From: JBGOUJ01 sp041477005
GTDB taxonomy: Bacteria; Acidobacteriota; Terriglobia; Bryobacterales; JACQDG01
Reading direction: 5' to 3'
Length of the DNA stretch: 33,872 nt
Assembly: GCA_041477005.1 (NCBI GenBank)
Contig: JBGOUJ010000012.1
Span: 1-33,872 of the forward strand
The position numbers were made by a program, and so were the translations under genes. Under the pieces are notes generated by a model. The model saw only the letters and a list, made by a program, of their open reading frames with translations. It did no database searches and was not told the DNA's origin. Shown one piece after another: positions 22,346 through 30,478 of this stretch (position 1 is the first letter of the stretch; each line of letters starts with the position of its first letter).

Positions 22346-24271
22346 ATGTCGAACCAGCCAGCCCAGCCTGCCGCTGAATCCAAAGACAGCTACTGTTTTG
22401 GGAGCTTTACGCTCGACCTGATTCGCGGCTGCCTCCTCCACGAAGGCCGGGAAGTCAAACTGCGCCCCAAGTCCTTCGAGCTCCTCAGGTATCTGGTGGA
22501 GAGGGGCGGCCGGCTGGTTGGCCGAGCGGAATTGATGCAGGCCATCTGGCCGGATACTTTTGTCAGCGAGGAATCACTGGCGCAGTGCCTGATGGAGGTC
22601 CGCCGGGCCCTGCAGGATGATTCACAGCGCTTCGTTAAGACGGTGCCCCGCCGGGGCTATATCTTCCTGACCGAAGTCCGCGAGCCGGCCCCGGTGGAGG
22701 CCGCCCGAGCCGAAACCCGGTGGCCAAACACCCGCGCGCTGCTCCTGGCTTCAGGCCTGCTGGCGGCGGGGCTCGGCGGTGTGCTTCTCTACTGGCGGGT
22801 TTTCCCGAGAGCGAACGAGCCAGCCACGCTGGCCGTCCTCCCGTTCCGGCCGCTGAGCCAGAATGGCCGAGACGAGTCCCTGGAGCTGGGTATGGCCGAC
22901 GCCCTGATCACCAAGCTCAGCAACCTCCACCAGACCACCGTTCGCCCGACCAGCGCCGTGCGCCGCTACCTGGACGGCGACACCGATGCAGTCACGGCGG
23001 GCCGCCAGCTTCAGGCCGACTGGGTGCTGGAAGGCAGCATTCAGAGATCCGGCGACCGCATCCGCGTGACGGTCCAACTGCTCGGCGTCCGCGGCGGAAA
23101 ACCCTCCTGGGCCGGTACGTTCGATGAGAGGTTCACCGATATCTTCACCGTTCAGGACCTGATTTCAGAACGGGTGGCCGACGCCCTGGCGTTGCAATTG
23201 ACCGGGGAGGAGCGAAAGCGGCTCACCAAACGCTACACCGGCGACGCTCAAGCCTATCAGCTATATCTCCTGGGTCGCTATCACTGGAACAAGGGAAGCA
23301 GCGCCGGGCTGAACAAGGGGATCGAATATTTCCAGCAGGCCATCGCCAAAGATCCGAATTACGCTCCGGCCTACGCCGGCCTGGCGGATTGCTACAGTCT
23401 GCTGGGGTCGCACGACCATGGGGCGCTGGCGCCGAAGGAAGTCTTCCCCAAGGCGACCGCGGCGGCCAGAAAGGCGATCGAGGTCGATGAGACGCTGGCC
23501 GAAGCTCACGCTGCCCTGGCCTTCATCAAGTTCCAATACGAATGGGATTGGGCCGGCGCCGAGAAGGAATTCCGGCGCGCCTTCGATCTCAACCCCAAGT
23601 ACACGACCCTGCGGCAGTGGTACTCGCGCTACTCCATGGCCATGGGCCTCACCGAGGCGTCGCTCGAGGCCAGCAAACGCGCTGCCGAGCTCGACCCTAC
23701 CGACATTCCGACCAATGCGCATCTGGCATGGGATTATTTTTGTGCCCGTCAGTACGATGCGGCGATGCAGGCGTGCCGGAGGACGCTGGAGCTCGATGCC
23801 GGTCACCCCATGCCGCATTGGTATATCGGATTGGTCTACGAGCAGAAGCGGGAACATCAGAACGCCATCGGTGAGTTCCAGATCGCCTTTGCCCTCTCGG
23901 GTGGCGGCCCGGCCCGGCCCTCCAGCGAGGCGTATCTCTACGCGTTAGCGCGCGACGCCCTTACCGGAGGCAACCCCGTTTACCTCTCGAGCCTGGGACA
24001 CGCGTATGCAGTTGCGGGCAATGTAGTGGCCGCGCGGCATGTGCTCGGCGAGTTGGATGAGCTGGCGAAACGACGATACGTCTCCCCTTACGAGAAAGCC
24101 GTCATCCATGCGGGCTTGGGCGAGAATGAGGAGGCTTTCGCCTGGCTCGAAAAAGCTTACGCCGAGCGCGCCGGGTGGCTGGTGTACCTCCAGGTAGAAC
24201 CCCGGCTGGACCCGCTCCGCTCGGACCCGCGCTTCGGGAACCTCGTGAAGCGAGTAGGGCTGGCCCCCTGA
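22346..24271 (+). CDS. CadC-like membrane regulator: winged helix, membrane helix, FlgO-like and TPR domains
   Basis: 641 residues. An OmpR-type winged helix (about 15-110) ends with the hallmark QRFVKTVPRRGYIF; a membrane helix follows (about 129-150); then a periplasmic part begins with the adenylate-cyclase/FlgO-like segment LAVLPFRPLSQNGRDESLELGM typical of this group (about 162-285), and then TPR repeats to the end. It should be a membrane-bound one-component transcription activator sensing through its periplasmic half, in a family heavily expanded in acidobacteria. Its most obvious targets are its own gene and the divergent kinase-like gene. No clear Shine-Dalgarno precedes the start. 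Confidence 0.9.
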   Translation: MSNQPAQPAAESKDSYCFGSFTLDLIRGCLLHEGREVKLRPKSFELLRYLVERGGRLVGRAELMQAIWPDTFVSEESLAQCLMEVRRALQDDSQRFVKTVPRRGYIFLTEVREPAPVEAARAETRWPNTRALLLASGLLAAGLGGVLLYWRVFPRANEPATLAVLPFRPLSQNGRDESLELGMADALITKLSNLHQTTVRPTSAVRRYLDGDTDAVTAGRQLQADWVLEGSIQRSGDRIRVTVQLLGVRGGKPSWAGTFDERFTDIFTVQDLISERVADALALQLTGEERKRLTKRYTGDAQAYQLYLLGRYHWNKGSSAGLNKGIEYFQQAIAKDPNYAPAYAGLADCYSLLGSHDHGALAPKEVFPKATAAARKAIEVDETLAEAHAALAFIKFQYEWDWAGAEKEFRRAFDLNPKYTTLRQWYSRYSMAMGLTEASLEASKRAAELDPTDIPTNAHLAWDYFCARQYDAAMQACRRTLELDAGHPMPHWYIGLVYEQKREHQNAIGEFQIAFALSGGGPARPSSEAYLYALARDALTGGNPVYLSSLGHAYAVAGNVVAARHVLGELDELAKRRYVSPYEKAVIHAGLGENEEAFAWLEKAYAERAGWLVYLQVEPRLDPLRSDPRFGNLVKRVGLAP

Positions 24272-24330
24272 AGCAAAACACCACACCGAGCGGCCGGATC
24301 GTTCGGCGTGCGCGAGCGAATCTCCAATGC

Positions 24331-24402
24331 TCCGGTGAGCAGAGTCCTCGGCCTGTTCCGCAGCGAGTTCATGATGGCAGGCGGGACGCGCTTCCACATC
24401 AT
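24331..24402 (-). pseudogene. 5' fragment of a duplicated ABC permease gene
   Basis: The minus strand reads MMWKRVPPAIMNSLRNRPRT then LLTG, closely matching the first residues of the intact permease at 7896 (MWKYVPFAIKNTLRNRRRTLLT). After that the frame continues with unrelated residues, so only the first 24 or so codons survive. Homology also extends upstream of its ATG into the leader (to 24455). The rest of this 187-base gap between the CadC-like gene and tadA shows nothing recognisable. Confidence 0.8.
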
Positions 24403-24455
24403 GCCGGGATCTCATTCGGTAACATGGAGTAGCACAGCCCCGGGCTTGTGCGGGT
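24337..24455. repeat. Second copy of the exporter operon's leader and gene start
   Basis: Bases 24337-24455 align with 7834-7956 at more than 80% identity by eye, with small gaps. The block contains GGATCTCATTC, GAGTAGCACAGCCC and GGGCTTGTGCGGGTC in both copies. The match ends three bases before the tadA ATG. The 8-bp-periodic repeat that directly follows the block at 7963 is absent here. Confidence 0.85.
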
Positions 24456-24458
24456 CCC

Positions 24459-24923
24459 ATGAGCGCCTGCCCCAAAGATGAGCAGTTTATGCGCGCCGCC
24501 CTGGAGCTGGCCGATCGAGCCGGGCAAGCCGGCGAGGCGCCGGTGGGCGCCGTGGTGGTGCTCGACGGCGCGATCCTGGGCCGCGGCGCCAACTCTCCGA
24601 TCTCCCAGTCCGACCCCACCGCCCACGCCGAGATCCTGGCCTTGCGCGAGGCCGCCCGCGCCCTGGGCAACTATCGGCTGACGGGCGCGACCCTCTACGT
24701 CACCCTCGAGCCGTGCGCCATGTGCGCCGGAGCGCTGGTCGCGGCGCGCATCGCCCGCCTGGTCTTCGGCGCCCGCGATCTGCGTTTCGGGGCGGTCCGC
24801 AGCAAGTTCCGCCTGGCCGACTCGGATCTGCTGAATCACCAAGTGGAAATCGTCGAGGGCGTACTGGCCGCGGAGTGCCTGGCGCGGGTGCAAAGCTTCT
24901 TCCGGGAAAGGCGCGGCATATGA
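24459..24923 (+). CDS. tadA: tRNA-specific adenosine deaminase
   Basis: Converts the wobble adenosine-34 of tRNA-Arg to inosine. 154 residues with the full CDA-fold zinc signature: HAE (His and catalytic Glu in DPTAHAEILALREA) and PCAMC (in TLEPCAMCAGALVAARIARLVFGARD). N-terminal DEQFMRAALELADRAGQAGEAPVGAVVV and the C-terminal FRERRG end are typical of TadA rather than guanine or cytosine deaminases. The region right upstream is the duplicated permease leader with its palindrome, so its promoter and ribosome binding region may be new; no strong Shine-Dalgarno is visible. Confidence 0.95.
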   Translation: MSACPKDEQFMRAALELADRAGQAGEAPVGAVVVLDGAILGRGANSPISQSDPTAHAEILALREAARALGNYRLTGATLYVTLEPCAMCAGALVAARIARLVFGARDLRFGAVRSKFRLADSDLLNHQVEIVEGVLAAECLARVQSFFRERRGI

Positions 24924-25066
24924 CCAAGCCCTCCATCTCGTGGATACTCGCCAGGAGCGCTCAACGAGTGGACGGAGCAGGATCTTTTCCGCGGGGGTGC
25001 GGGATCGCGGGCGCACCGCTCACGGCTACAAAGGCTCCGTCCAAGGGCTCAGTAGTCCGTTTCGTG

Positions 25067-25082
25067 AATACGCTTACGTATT
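25067..25082. repeat. Palindrome AATACG-CTTA-CGTATT
   Basis: A perfect six-base stem with a four-base loop. A related copy in the same orientation occurs at 25595-25610 (AATACG-TTAG-CGTACT, one mismatch). The two flank the decayed GxxExxY segment. Confidence 0.6.
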
Positions 25083-25160
25083 ACAAGGATCAAAGAGTCG
25101 GATGGGGGCGCGTCGCACCCAGGGTACCAAGTAGTTAGGATAATCGGGGATTTGGGAACC

Positions 25161-25184
25161 TCTCCGCGTCTCCGCGTCTCCGCG
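25161..25184. repeat. Tandem repeat of TCTCCGCG, three units
   Basis: Three exact, contiguous copies of TCTCCGCG followed by GTTGATTGTGG. On the other side of the GxxExxY remnant the sequence TTCATTGTAGACC...CACCGCAGAGTCGCAGAGA (about 25505-25541) is a loose inverted counterpart, so the gene remnant looks bracketed by inverted CGCAGAG/CTCCGCG repeats. Confidence 0.75.
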
Positions 25185-25215
25185 GTTGATTGTGGGCCCC
25201 GCAGAATGGCCCTAT

Positions 25216-25476
25216 TCATCCAATCCCAGTTGCGCCTCGTCCATCTGGAACCAAGCGGTCGACGGCCTTGACCTCTACCACCCGGTACCCGCAATCCAAC
25301 CGAAGACCTTGGCAAATCACCAGCAAAGGGTGCTCACAGACAAAGGGCATTCCTCGCAAAGGTAACTCGTGGCATAGGCACTGCATGTAGGCCGATTCCA
25401 GCAACCCCGGCCCCAGCCCGCGATGCACTTCGATGGCCGCGCCGATGATCGCCTCAGTGATTTCATTGGCGGTCAT
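25216..25476 (-). pseudogene. Decayed GxxExxY-family gene
   Basis: The frame begins MTANEITEAIIGAAIEVHRG and continues LGPGLLESAYMQCLCHEL, the defining GxxExxY motif (G-L-L-E-S-A-Y). It follows the family through LRLDCGYR, but then jumps straight to VVEVKAVDRLVP, lacking the roughly ten residues that usually stand between, and ends in DGRGATGIG instead of the usual EAQLLTYLKL tail. At 86 residues it is about 40 short. The function of intact members is not established; some resemble PD-(D/E)XK nuclease folds, and the deleted part would contain the catalytic region. Probably non-functional. Confidence 0.75.
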
Positions 25477-25594
25477 TCCAGGAAGTTCCTCGGCGTCTCA
25501 GCCGTTCATTGTAGACCCGAATCACCGCAGAGTCGCAGAGATCTCTTGTTCTTGTAAGGTCGCCCGCAGCGGAAGTCAGGTCGTCGCTCGCGAG

Positions 25595-25610
25595 AATACG
25601 TTAGCGTACT
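25595..25610. repeat. Diverged copy of the 25067 palindrome
   Basis: AATACG-TTAG-CGTACT, in the same orientation as 25067-25082 and 528 bases from it, with one mismatch in the stem. Both are preceded by G and followed by an A/T-rich stretch. Confidence 0.5.
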
Positions 25611-25705
25611 TATGAAATCATCCACTTGGCGATGAGGAAGGTTCCCTTCGGGCCTACGCGAATTGGAATCCTCGGTGGCCTAACCGGCCGGTCGCGGGGT
25701 GTGGT

Positions 25706-25719
25706 GGGAGCTTGCTCCC
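25706..25719. repeat. Perfect hairpin GGGAGC-TT-GCTCCC
   Basis: A six-base perfect stem about 190 bases upstream of the histidine kinase. A near copy, GGGAGCTTGCTTGCTCCC, occurs at the 3' end of gltD (about 30484-30501). There is no T-tract; probably a dispersed palindrome. Confidence 0.55.
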
Positions 25720-25908
25720 GGCGCCCGCCTACAGTGGAAAACCTTAGATCGGAAGTACTGGTCTTAGCCCGCGCGGTGCAGGGGTCGTCAGGGAAATCTC
25801 TGGGGTTTTACGGACAATCTCCGTATAGTGGCCTAGCTCTTCGGTGGTGTATCAATGAGAGGATGAGCTATCGTCCGTCAAGGCCGCCACGGGCGCAAGG
25901 GGGTTAGG

Positions 25909-27762
25909 ATGCAACCGCTCCGAATCCCCATCCGGTGGAAACTGACCCTCATCATCATGCTCACCAGCAGCATCACGTTGATGCTGGCCTGCCTGGCCTT
26001 TGTCACCCAGGAGTTCATCGCGTTCCGGGCCGCCCGGACGAGCGAGCTTTCCACGCTCGCCGACGTTATCAGCGCCAATGCCAGCGCCGCCGTGGCCTTC
26101 CGCGATCGATACTCCGCCACCGAGATGCTGGCGGCGTTGCGCGCCGAGAAGCACGTCCTGGCAGCGTGTATCTACAGGGACGACGGCACGATGTTCGCCG
26201 ACTACTACCTTCGCCCGGGAGAAAACCCCAATTTGTTGCCTCCCAGGCCCCGGAGACCGGGCGAGTACTACGAAGGCCATGATTTGCTGCTGTTTCGCCG
26301 CATCTCTCTGCTGGGCCAGCCGATCGGCACGATCTACATAAGATCCGACATGCGGGTCGTCTACTCTCGCCTTTCGAGCTACATCGGCACCGCCTGCTGG
26401 GTTCTGCTCGCTTCCTGTGTGGTGGCCTTTCTGCTGTCGTCCATGCTGCAACAGATCATCTCCGAACCAATCCTCGACCTGGCGATTGCGGCCAGACGGG
26501 TTTCGGGCGAACGGGATTACTCCCTGCGGGTCACCAAACGCAGCGATGACGAGCTGGGGCTGCTGACCGATGCCTTCAACGAAATGTTATCGCAGATCGC
26601 CGCGCGCACCGGCGAGCTCACCGAGAGCGAAGAGAGATTCCGGCGTCTTTTCGAGGAGGCGCCGGTGGCTTACCACGAGATCGATCGAGAAGGGATCCTG
26701 CGCCGGGTCAACCGGGCCGAGTGCAGGCTTCTGGGGTGCGAGTCGCCGGAGATCATCGGCAAACACGTCTGGGAATTTGGAGCGCCCGAGGAGCGGGAAA
26801 AGATCCAGGAAACCGTGCAGCAGAAGCTCTCGGCGGAGCAGCCGCTGGCGCCCATCTACCGCGAATATATGCGCCGGGACGGCGGCCGCCTCGTTCTGGA
26901 AATCCACGAGAATTACATCCGGGACGCCGCGGGCGGCATAGTGGGGATCCGCTCCGCCCTTCTGGATATCACCGAGCGGAAGCGGGCCGAGGAGGCGATG
27001 TCGCGGCAGTCGCACGAGCTGGCGCGCTCCAACGCCGAGCTGGAGCAGTTCGCCTATGTCGCGTCGCACGACTTGCAAGAGCCGCTTCGGAAGATCCAGG
27101 CATTCGGTGACCGGCTCCGGAGCGAATGCGGCGAACACGTTAGCGATCGAGGACTCGACTACCTGGTGCGGATGCAGAATGCGGCGGCGCGCATGCAGAC
27201 CTTGATCAACGACTTATTGTCGCTGTCTCGGGTGAAGACCCGGACGCAGGCCTTCGCGCCGGTCGATCTGGGAGAGGTGATCCGAGCCGTCTTGTCGGAC
27301 CTGGAAGCGCGGACCGAGCAGTTGGGCGCGCGGGTCGAAGTCGGCGAGCTGCCGACGATTCATGCCGATCCGGTACAGATGGCGCAATTGCTGCAGAACC
27401 TGATCGGGAATGCCCTCAAATTCCACCGGAAGCAGGAGGCGCCGGTGGTAAAGGTTCACGCCGAGCTCATCGACGGGCAGGAACGCCGCGTGAATGGAAA
27501 CGGCGTCCCCGAGCTTTGCCGCATCCTGGTGGAAGACAACGGCATCGGCTTTGACGAAAAGTACGTGGGCCGCATCTTCCAGGTGTTCCAGCGCCTGCAC
27601 GGTCGCGGCGAGTATGAAGGAACCGGCGTCGGCCTGGCGATTTGCCGCGGCATCGCCGAACGCCATGGGGGAAGTATCACCGCCAAAAGCGCGCCGGACC
27701 AAGGCGCCAAATTCATCGTCACCCTGCCGGTGGAACAACGCACGGGACAACACACATCATGA
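25909..27762 (+). CDS. Membrane sensor histidine kinase (CHASE8-like, HAMP, PAS, HisKA, HATPase)
   Basis: 617 residues. Membrane helix 1 (about 11-33), a periplasmic sensor of about 120 residues that fits the CHASE8 type, helix 2 (about 156-178), HAMP (about 179-232), PAS (about 240-357, ending LLDITERKRAEE), HisKA with the phospho-acceptor His387 in FAYVASHDLQEPLRK, and a HATPase domain with NLIGNALKF, DNGIGFDEKYVGRIF and GTGVGLAI. The FAYVASHDLQEPL form is that of phytochrome-like kinases that pair with Rcp1-type single-domain regulators, exactly what follows. Start supported by AAGGGGG five bases before the ATG. The stop overlaps the response-regulator start (ATGA). Confidence 0.95.
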   Translation: MQPLRIPIRWKLTLIIMLTSSITLMLACLAFVTQEFIAFRAARTSELSTLADVISANASAAVAFRDRYSATEMLAALRAEKHVLAACIYRDDGTMFADYYLRPGENPNLLPPRPRRPGEYYEGHDLLLFRRISLLGQPIGTIYIRSDMRVVYSRLSSYIGTACWVLLASCVVAFLLSSMLQQIISEPILDLAIAARRVSGERDYSLRVTKRSDDELGLLTDAFNEMLSQIAARTGELTESEERFRRLFEEAPVAYHEIDREGILRRVNRAECRLLGCESPEIIGKHVWEFGAPEEREKIQETVQQKLSAEQPLAPIYREYMRRDGGRLVLEIHENYIRDAAGGIVGIRSALLDITERKRAEEAMSRQSHELARSNAELEQFAYVASHDLQEPLRKIQAFGDRLRSECGEHVSDRGLDYLVRMQNAAARMQTLINDLLSLSRVKTRTQAFAPVDLGEVIRAVLSDLEARTEQLGARVEVGELPTIHADPVQMAQLLQNLIGNALKFHRKQEAPVVKVHAELIDGQERRVNGNGVPELCRILVEDNGIGFDEKYVGRIFQVFQRLHGRGEYEGTGVGLAICRGIAERHGGSITAKSAPDQGAKFIVTLPVEQRTGQHTS

Positions 27763-28223
27763 CGACCAAAAACGGAAAGCCGATTACGATCCTCTATGCC
27801 GACGACGATCCGGAGGACCGCCTGCTGGTAAAGGATGCGTGGGAAGCCAGCCGCTTGGCCAACCAACTGCATTTCGTGGAGGACGGCGAAGAACTGCTGG
27901 ATTATCTCTACCGGCGCGGAAAGTTCACCGGGCTTCAGAGTACGCCGCTGCCCGGCATGATCCTGCTTGACCTGAACATGCCGAAGAAAGACGGACGCGA
28001 GGCGCTCAAAGAGATCAAGGCCGACCCCACTCTGCGGCTGATCCCCACGGTCGTGCTCACCACTTCGAAGGCGGAGGAAGACATCTTTCGCGCCTACGAC
28101 CTGGGCGTCAATTCTTTCATCATCAAGCCGGTCACGTTTCAATCCCTGGTAGACGTAACCAAGGCCCTCGGCAGGTACTGGTTGGAAATTGTCGAGCTTC
28201 CCCCGGAAAGGTTCTCAACCTGA
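27759..28223 (+). CDS. Single-domain response regulator, Rcp1-like
   Basis: 154 residues, essentially one receiver domain. Acidic pocket ADDDPED (14-20), phospho-acceptor Asp71 in LLDLNMPKKDGRE, the switch Thr in VVLTTSKAEED and the conserved Lys in FIIKPVTF. The start is the ATG inside the kinase stop (ATGA); a longer in-frame extension upstream is only the kinase read in another frame. It has no output domain, so it is probably a phosphate carrier between the kinase upstream and the receiver-GGDEF-EAL protein downstream, or acts by protein contact. Confidence 0.94.
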   Translation: MTTKNGKPITILYADDDPEDRLLVKDAWEASRLANQLHFVEDGEELLDYLYRRGKFTGLQSTPLPGMILLDLNMPKKDGREALKEIKADPTLRLIPTVVLTTSKAEEDIFRAYDLGVNSFIIKPVTFQSLVDVTKALGRYWLEIVELPPERFST

Positions 28224-28224
28224 C

Positions 28225-30363
28225 GTGGAGAGTCAAGCGGTCAGACTGCTGCTGGTAGACGACGACGAGGACGACTACGTCGTAACTCGCGCCTTGCTCG
28301 GCGAGATCGAAGGCGGGAAGTTCGATCTGGAGTGGGTCCCCACCTACCACGGCGCCCTGGAGGAGATCCGGCGGCGCCGGCACGACCTCTATCTTCTCGA
28401 CTATCATCTCGGCGAGCACAATGGGCTGGAACTGTTGCGGGAGGCGCTCCGGAACGGCTGTGAAGCGCCGATGATCCTTCTCACGGGGAACTCCGATCGC
28501 GAGGTGGACGTCCAGGCGATGAAGGCGGGGGCGGTGGACTACCTGGTCAAGAGCCAGATGGACGGGCACTTACTCGAGCGCTCCATCCGCTACGCCCTGC
28601 AGCAGAAGCGGGTGGAAGAGGCCTTGCGAGAGAGCGAAGACCGCTACGCGCTGGCCGTGCAGGGCGCCAACGACGGGCTGTGGGACTGGAACCTGAAAAC
28701 CAACGAGGTTTATTTCTCGCCGCGCTGGAAATCGATGTTCGGGTTCCAGGAGAACGAGATTGGCAGCAACATCCAGGAGTGGTTCGGCCGCGTCCATGCG
28801 GACGATCTCGCCCATCTGAGGACGGAGATCGGCCGCCACCTGGAAGGGGCCGTGCCCCACTTCGAAAATGAACACCGCATGCAGCACAAGGACGGAAGCT
28901 ATCGCTGGATACTGAGCCGGGGGCTGGCCGTGCGGGATGCCGAGGGGCAGCCCACTCGCATGGCCGGGTCGCAGACCGACACCACCAAGCGCAAGCAGGC
29001 CGAGGAGCGCTTGTTGCAGCTCGCCTTTCACGACCCGCTGACGGAGCTGCCGAACCGGGCCCTGTTCATGGAACGGCTGGAGCACGCCGCGGCCAGCGCC
29101 AGGCGTCGCCAACACCTGTTTGCCGTGCTGTTCCTGGACCTCGATCGCTTCAAGCTCCTCAATGATGGCTTCGGTCACATGATCGGAGATCAACTGCTGG
29201 TCGGCATCGCGCGAAGGCTGCAGAAATGCGTGCGTCCGGCCGATACTGTCGCGCGTTTGGGAGGAGATGAGTTCGTGATTCTGCTGGAAGACCTCAACGA
29301 TTCCAGCGACGCCACTCGCCTGGCGGACCGGCTGCTGAAGGAATTGGGGCAGCCTTTCAACCTGGGCGGCCAGGAGTTGTTCACCGCGGCCTGCATCGGA
29401 ATCGCGTTGAGCGTCACAGGCTATGAACGGGCCCAGGACCTGCTGCGGGACGCCGACACCGCCATGTGCCACGCCAAGGCCGCCGGCCGCGGGCGCCACG
29501 AGATGTTCGATAAGAAGATGCACGACCGCGCGGTGACTCTTCTGCAACTGGAGAACGACCTGCGGCGCGCCACCGAGCGCCAGGAGTTCCGGTTGCAGTA
29601 TCAGCCGATAGTAGAGCTCAAGACCGGCAGAATCACGGGGTTCGAGGCTCTCTTGCGCTGGCAGCACCCGCAGCGGGGTCTGATTCCGCCTGCGGAGTTC
29701 ATCCCGGTGGCGGAAGAAACCGGGCTCATCAGCCAGGTTGGGCAGTGGGTGCTGCGCGAGGCGTGCCGGCAGACCAAGGCGTGGCAACTGCAATTCCCCG
29801 GCCAGTCGCCCTTGACGATCAGCGTGAACCTGTCGGGCAAACAACTCCTGAAGCCGGACCTCGTCCGGCGAATCGACCGGATTCTCCAGGAGACGGGCCT
29901 GGATGGACTTAACTTGGGCCTCGAGATCACCGAAAGCGTACTCATGGAAAACGCCGACTCGGCGATCGCCTTGCTCTTGCAGCTCCGATCGCGAAACGTC
30001 CGGTTGCACATCGACGATTTCGGCACCGGGTATTCGTCTCTGAACTGCCTGCATCGCTTGCCGGTGGATACGCTCAAGGTGGACCACTCCTTCGTCAGCG
30101 GGACCGGGCCCGGCGGCGAGAACTGGGAAATTGTCCGCACCATCGTGGCCCTGGCCCATAACCTGGGAATGGATGTGATCGCCGAAGGTGTGGAAACGGC
30201 GAAGCAACTGGCGCAACTCACGGAGCTCCAATGCGAGTACGGCCAGGGCTACCTCTTCTCGCGGCCACTGGATGCCGATGCAGCGACAGCGTTGATTACA
30301 GCAGAGTCGCAGTCCAGCCACGCGTTGAGAATCGCCCCGGAGCGGACTGCACTCCTTACCTGA
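28225..30363 (+). CDS. Receiver-PAS-GGDEF-EAL cyclic-di-GMP enzyme
   Basis: 712 residues if started at the GTG one base after the regulator stop, with GGAAAGG upstream; a TTG at 28189 inside the previous gene is the alternative. Domain order: receiver (VRLLLVDDDEDDY, phospho-acceptor Asp59 in LYLLDYHLGEHNG), PAS (about 135-260), GGDEF with intact GGDEF at 346-350 and inhibitory-site RPAD at 337-340, and EAL with the catalytic Glu474 in FEALLRW, DDFGTGYSS and EGVETAKQL. Both catalytic halves look intact, so it may both make and break cyclic-di-GMP, with the balance set by phosphorylation. Third gene of the two-component cluster. Confidence 0.94.
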   Translation: MESQAVRLLLVDDDEDDYVVTRALLGEIEGGKFDLEWVPTYHGALEEIRRRRHDLYLLDYHLGEHNGLELLREALRNGCEAPMILLTGNSDREVDVQAMKAGAVDYLVKSQMDGHLLERSIRYALQQKRVEEALRESEDRYALAVQGANDGLWDWNLKTNEVYFSPRWKSMFGFQENEIGSNIQEWFGRVHADDLAHLRTEIGRHLEGAVPHFENEHRMQHKDGSYRWILSRGLAVRDAEGQPTRMAGSQTDTTKRKQAEERLLQLAFHDPLTELPNRALFMERLEHAAASARRRQHLFAVLFLDLDRFKLLNDGFGHMIGDQLLVGIARRLQKCVRPADTVARLGGDEFVILLEDLNDSSDATRLADRLLKELGQPFNLGGQELFTAACIGIALSVTGYERAQDLLRDADTAMCHAKAAGRGRHEMFDKKMHDRAVTLLQLENDLRRATERQEFRLQYQPIVELKTGRITGFEALLRWQHPQRGLIPPAEFIPVAEETGLISQVGQWVLREACRQTKAWQLQFPGQSPLTISVNLSGKQLLKPDLVRRIDRILQETGLDGLNLGLEITESVLMENADSAIALLLQLRSRNVRLHIDDFGTGYSSLNCLHRLPVDTLKVDHSFVSGTGPGGENWEIVRTIVALAHNLGMDVIAEGVETAKQLAQLTELQCEYGQGYLFSRPLDADAATALITAESQSSHALRIAPERTALLT

Positions 30364-30478
30364 GTTGATCAGCAGACCTGGAGCATCTGATCCGCATCGA
30401 AGGGGACTCGAGAGGAGTTTCGGGCCGGGAGTGCGGGCCTGATCGGGCGTGAGGGGGAGAGGCTCTGGCTGGGGCCCT

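Larger units (their letters stand above)
24924..25908. other. Gene-poor repeat-rich stretch
   Basis: About 985 bases without an intact gene. It holds a palindrome (25067-25082), a three-unit 8-bp tandem repeat (25161-25184), a decayed GxxExxY gene (25216-25476), a diverged second copy of the palindrome (25595-25610) and a perfect GGGAGC hairpin (25706-25719). The remaining open frames are short and show no recognisable family. No convincing promoter for the histidine kinase could be picked out. Confidence 0.7.

Noticed and set aside
24940..25140. Small gene after tadA
   Set aside because: Open frames here are short, Arg/Ser-rich and match no family; no ribosome binding site was evident.
25800..25850. 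Promoter of the histidine kinase around TATAGT near 25828
   Set aside because: No -35 element at a suitable distance; the T/A-rich bases form part of a small ACGGA/TCCGT stem.
28570..30321. A 583-residue minus-strand protein opposite the GGDEF-EAL gene
   Set aside because: It mirrors the real gene with no recognisable domain; an antisense shadow.
30364..30478. Bidirectional terminator between the GGDEF-EAL and gltD genes
   Set aside because: No strong stem followed by T-tracts on either strand could be found.
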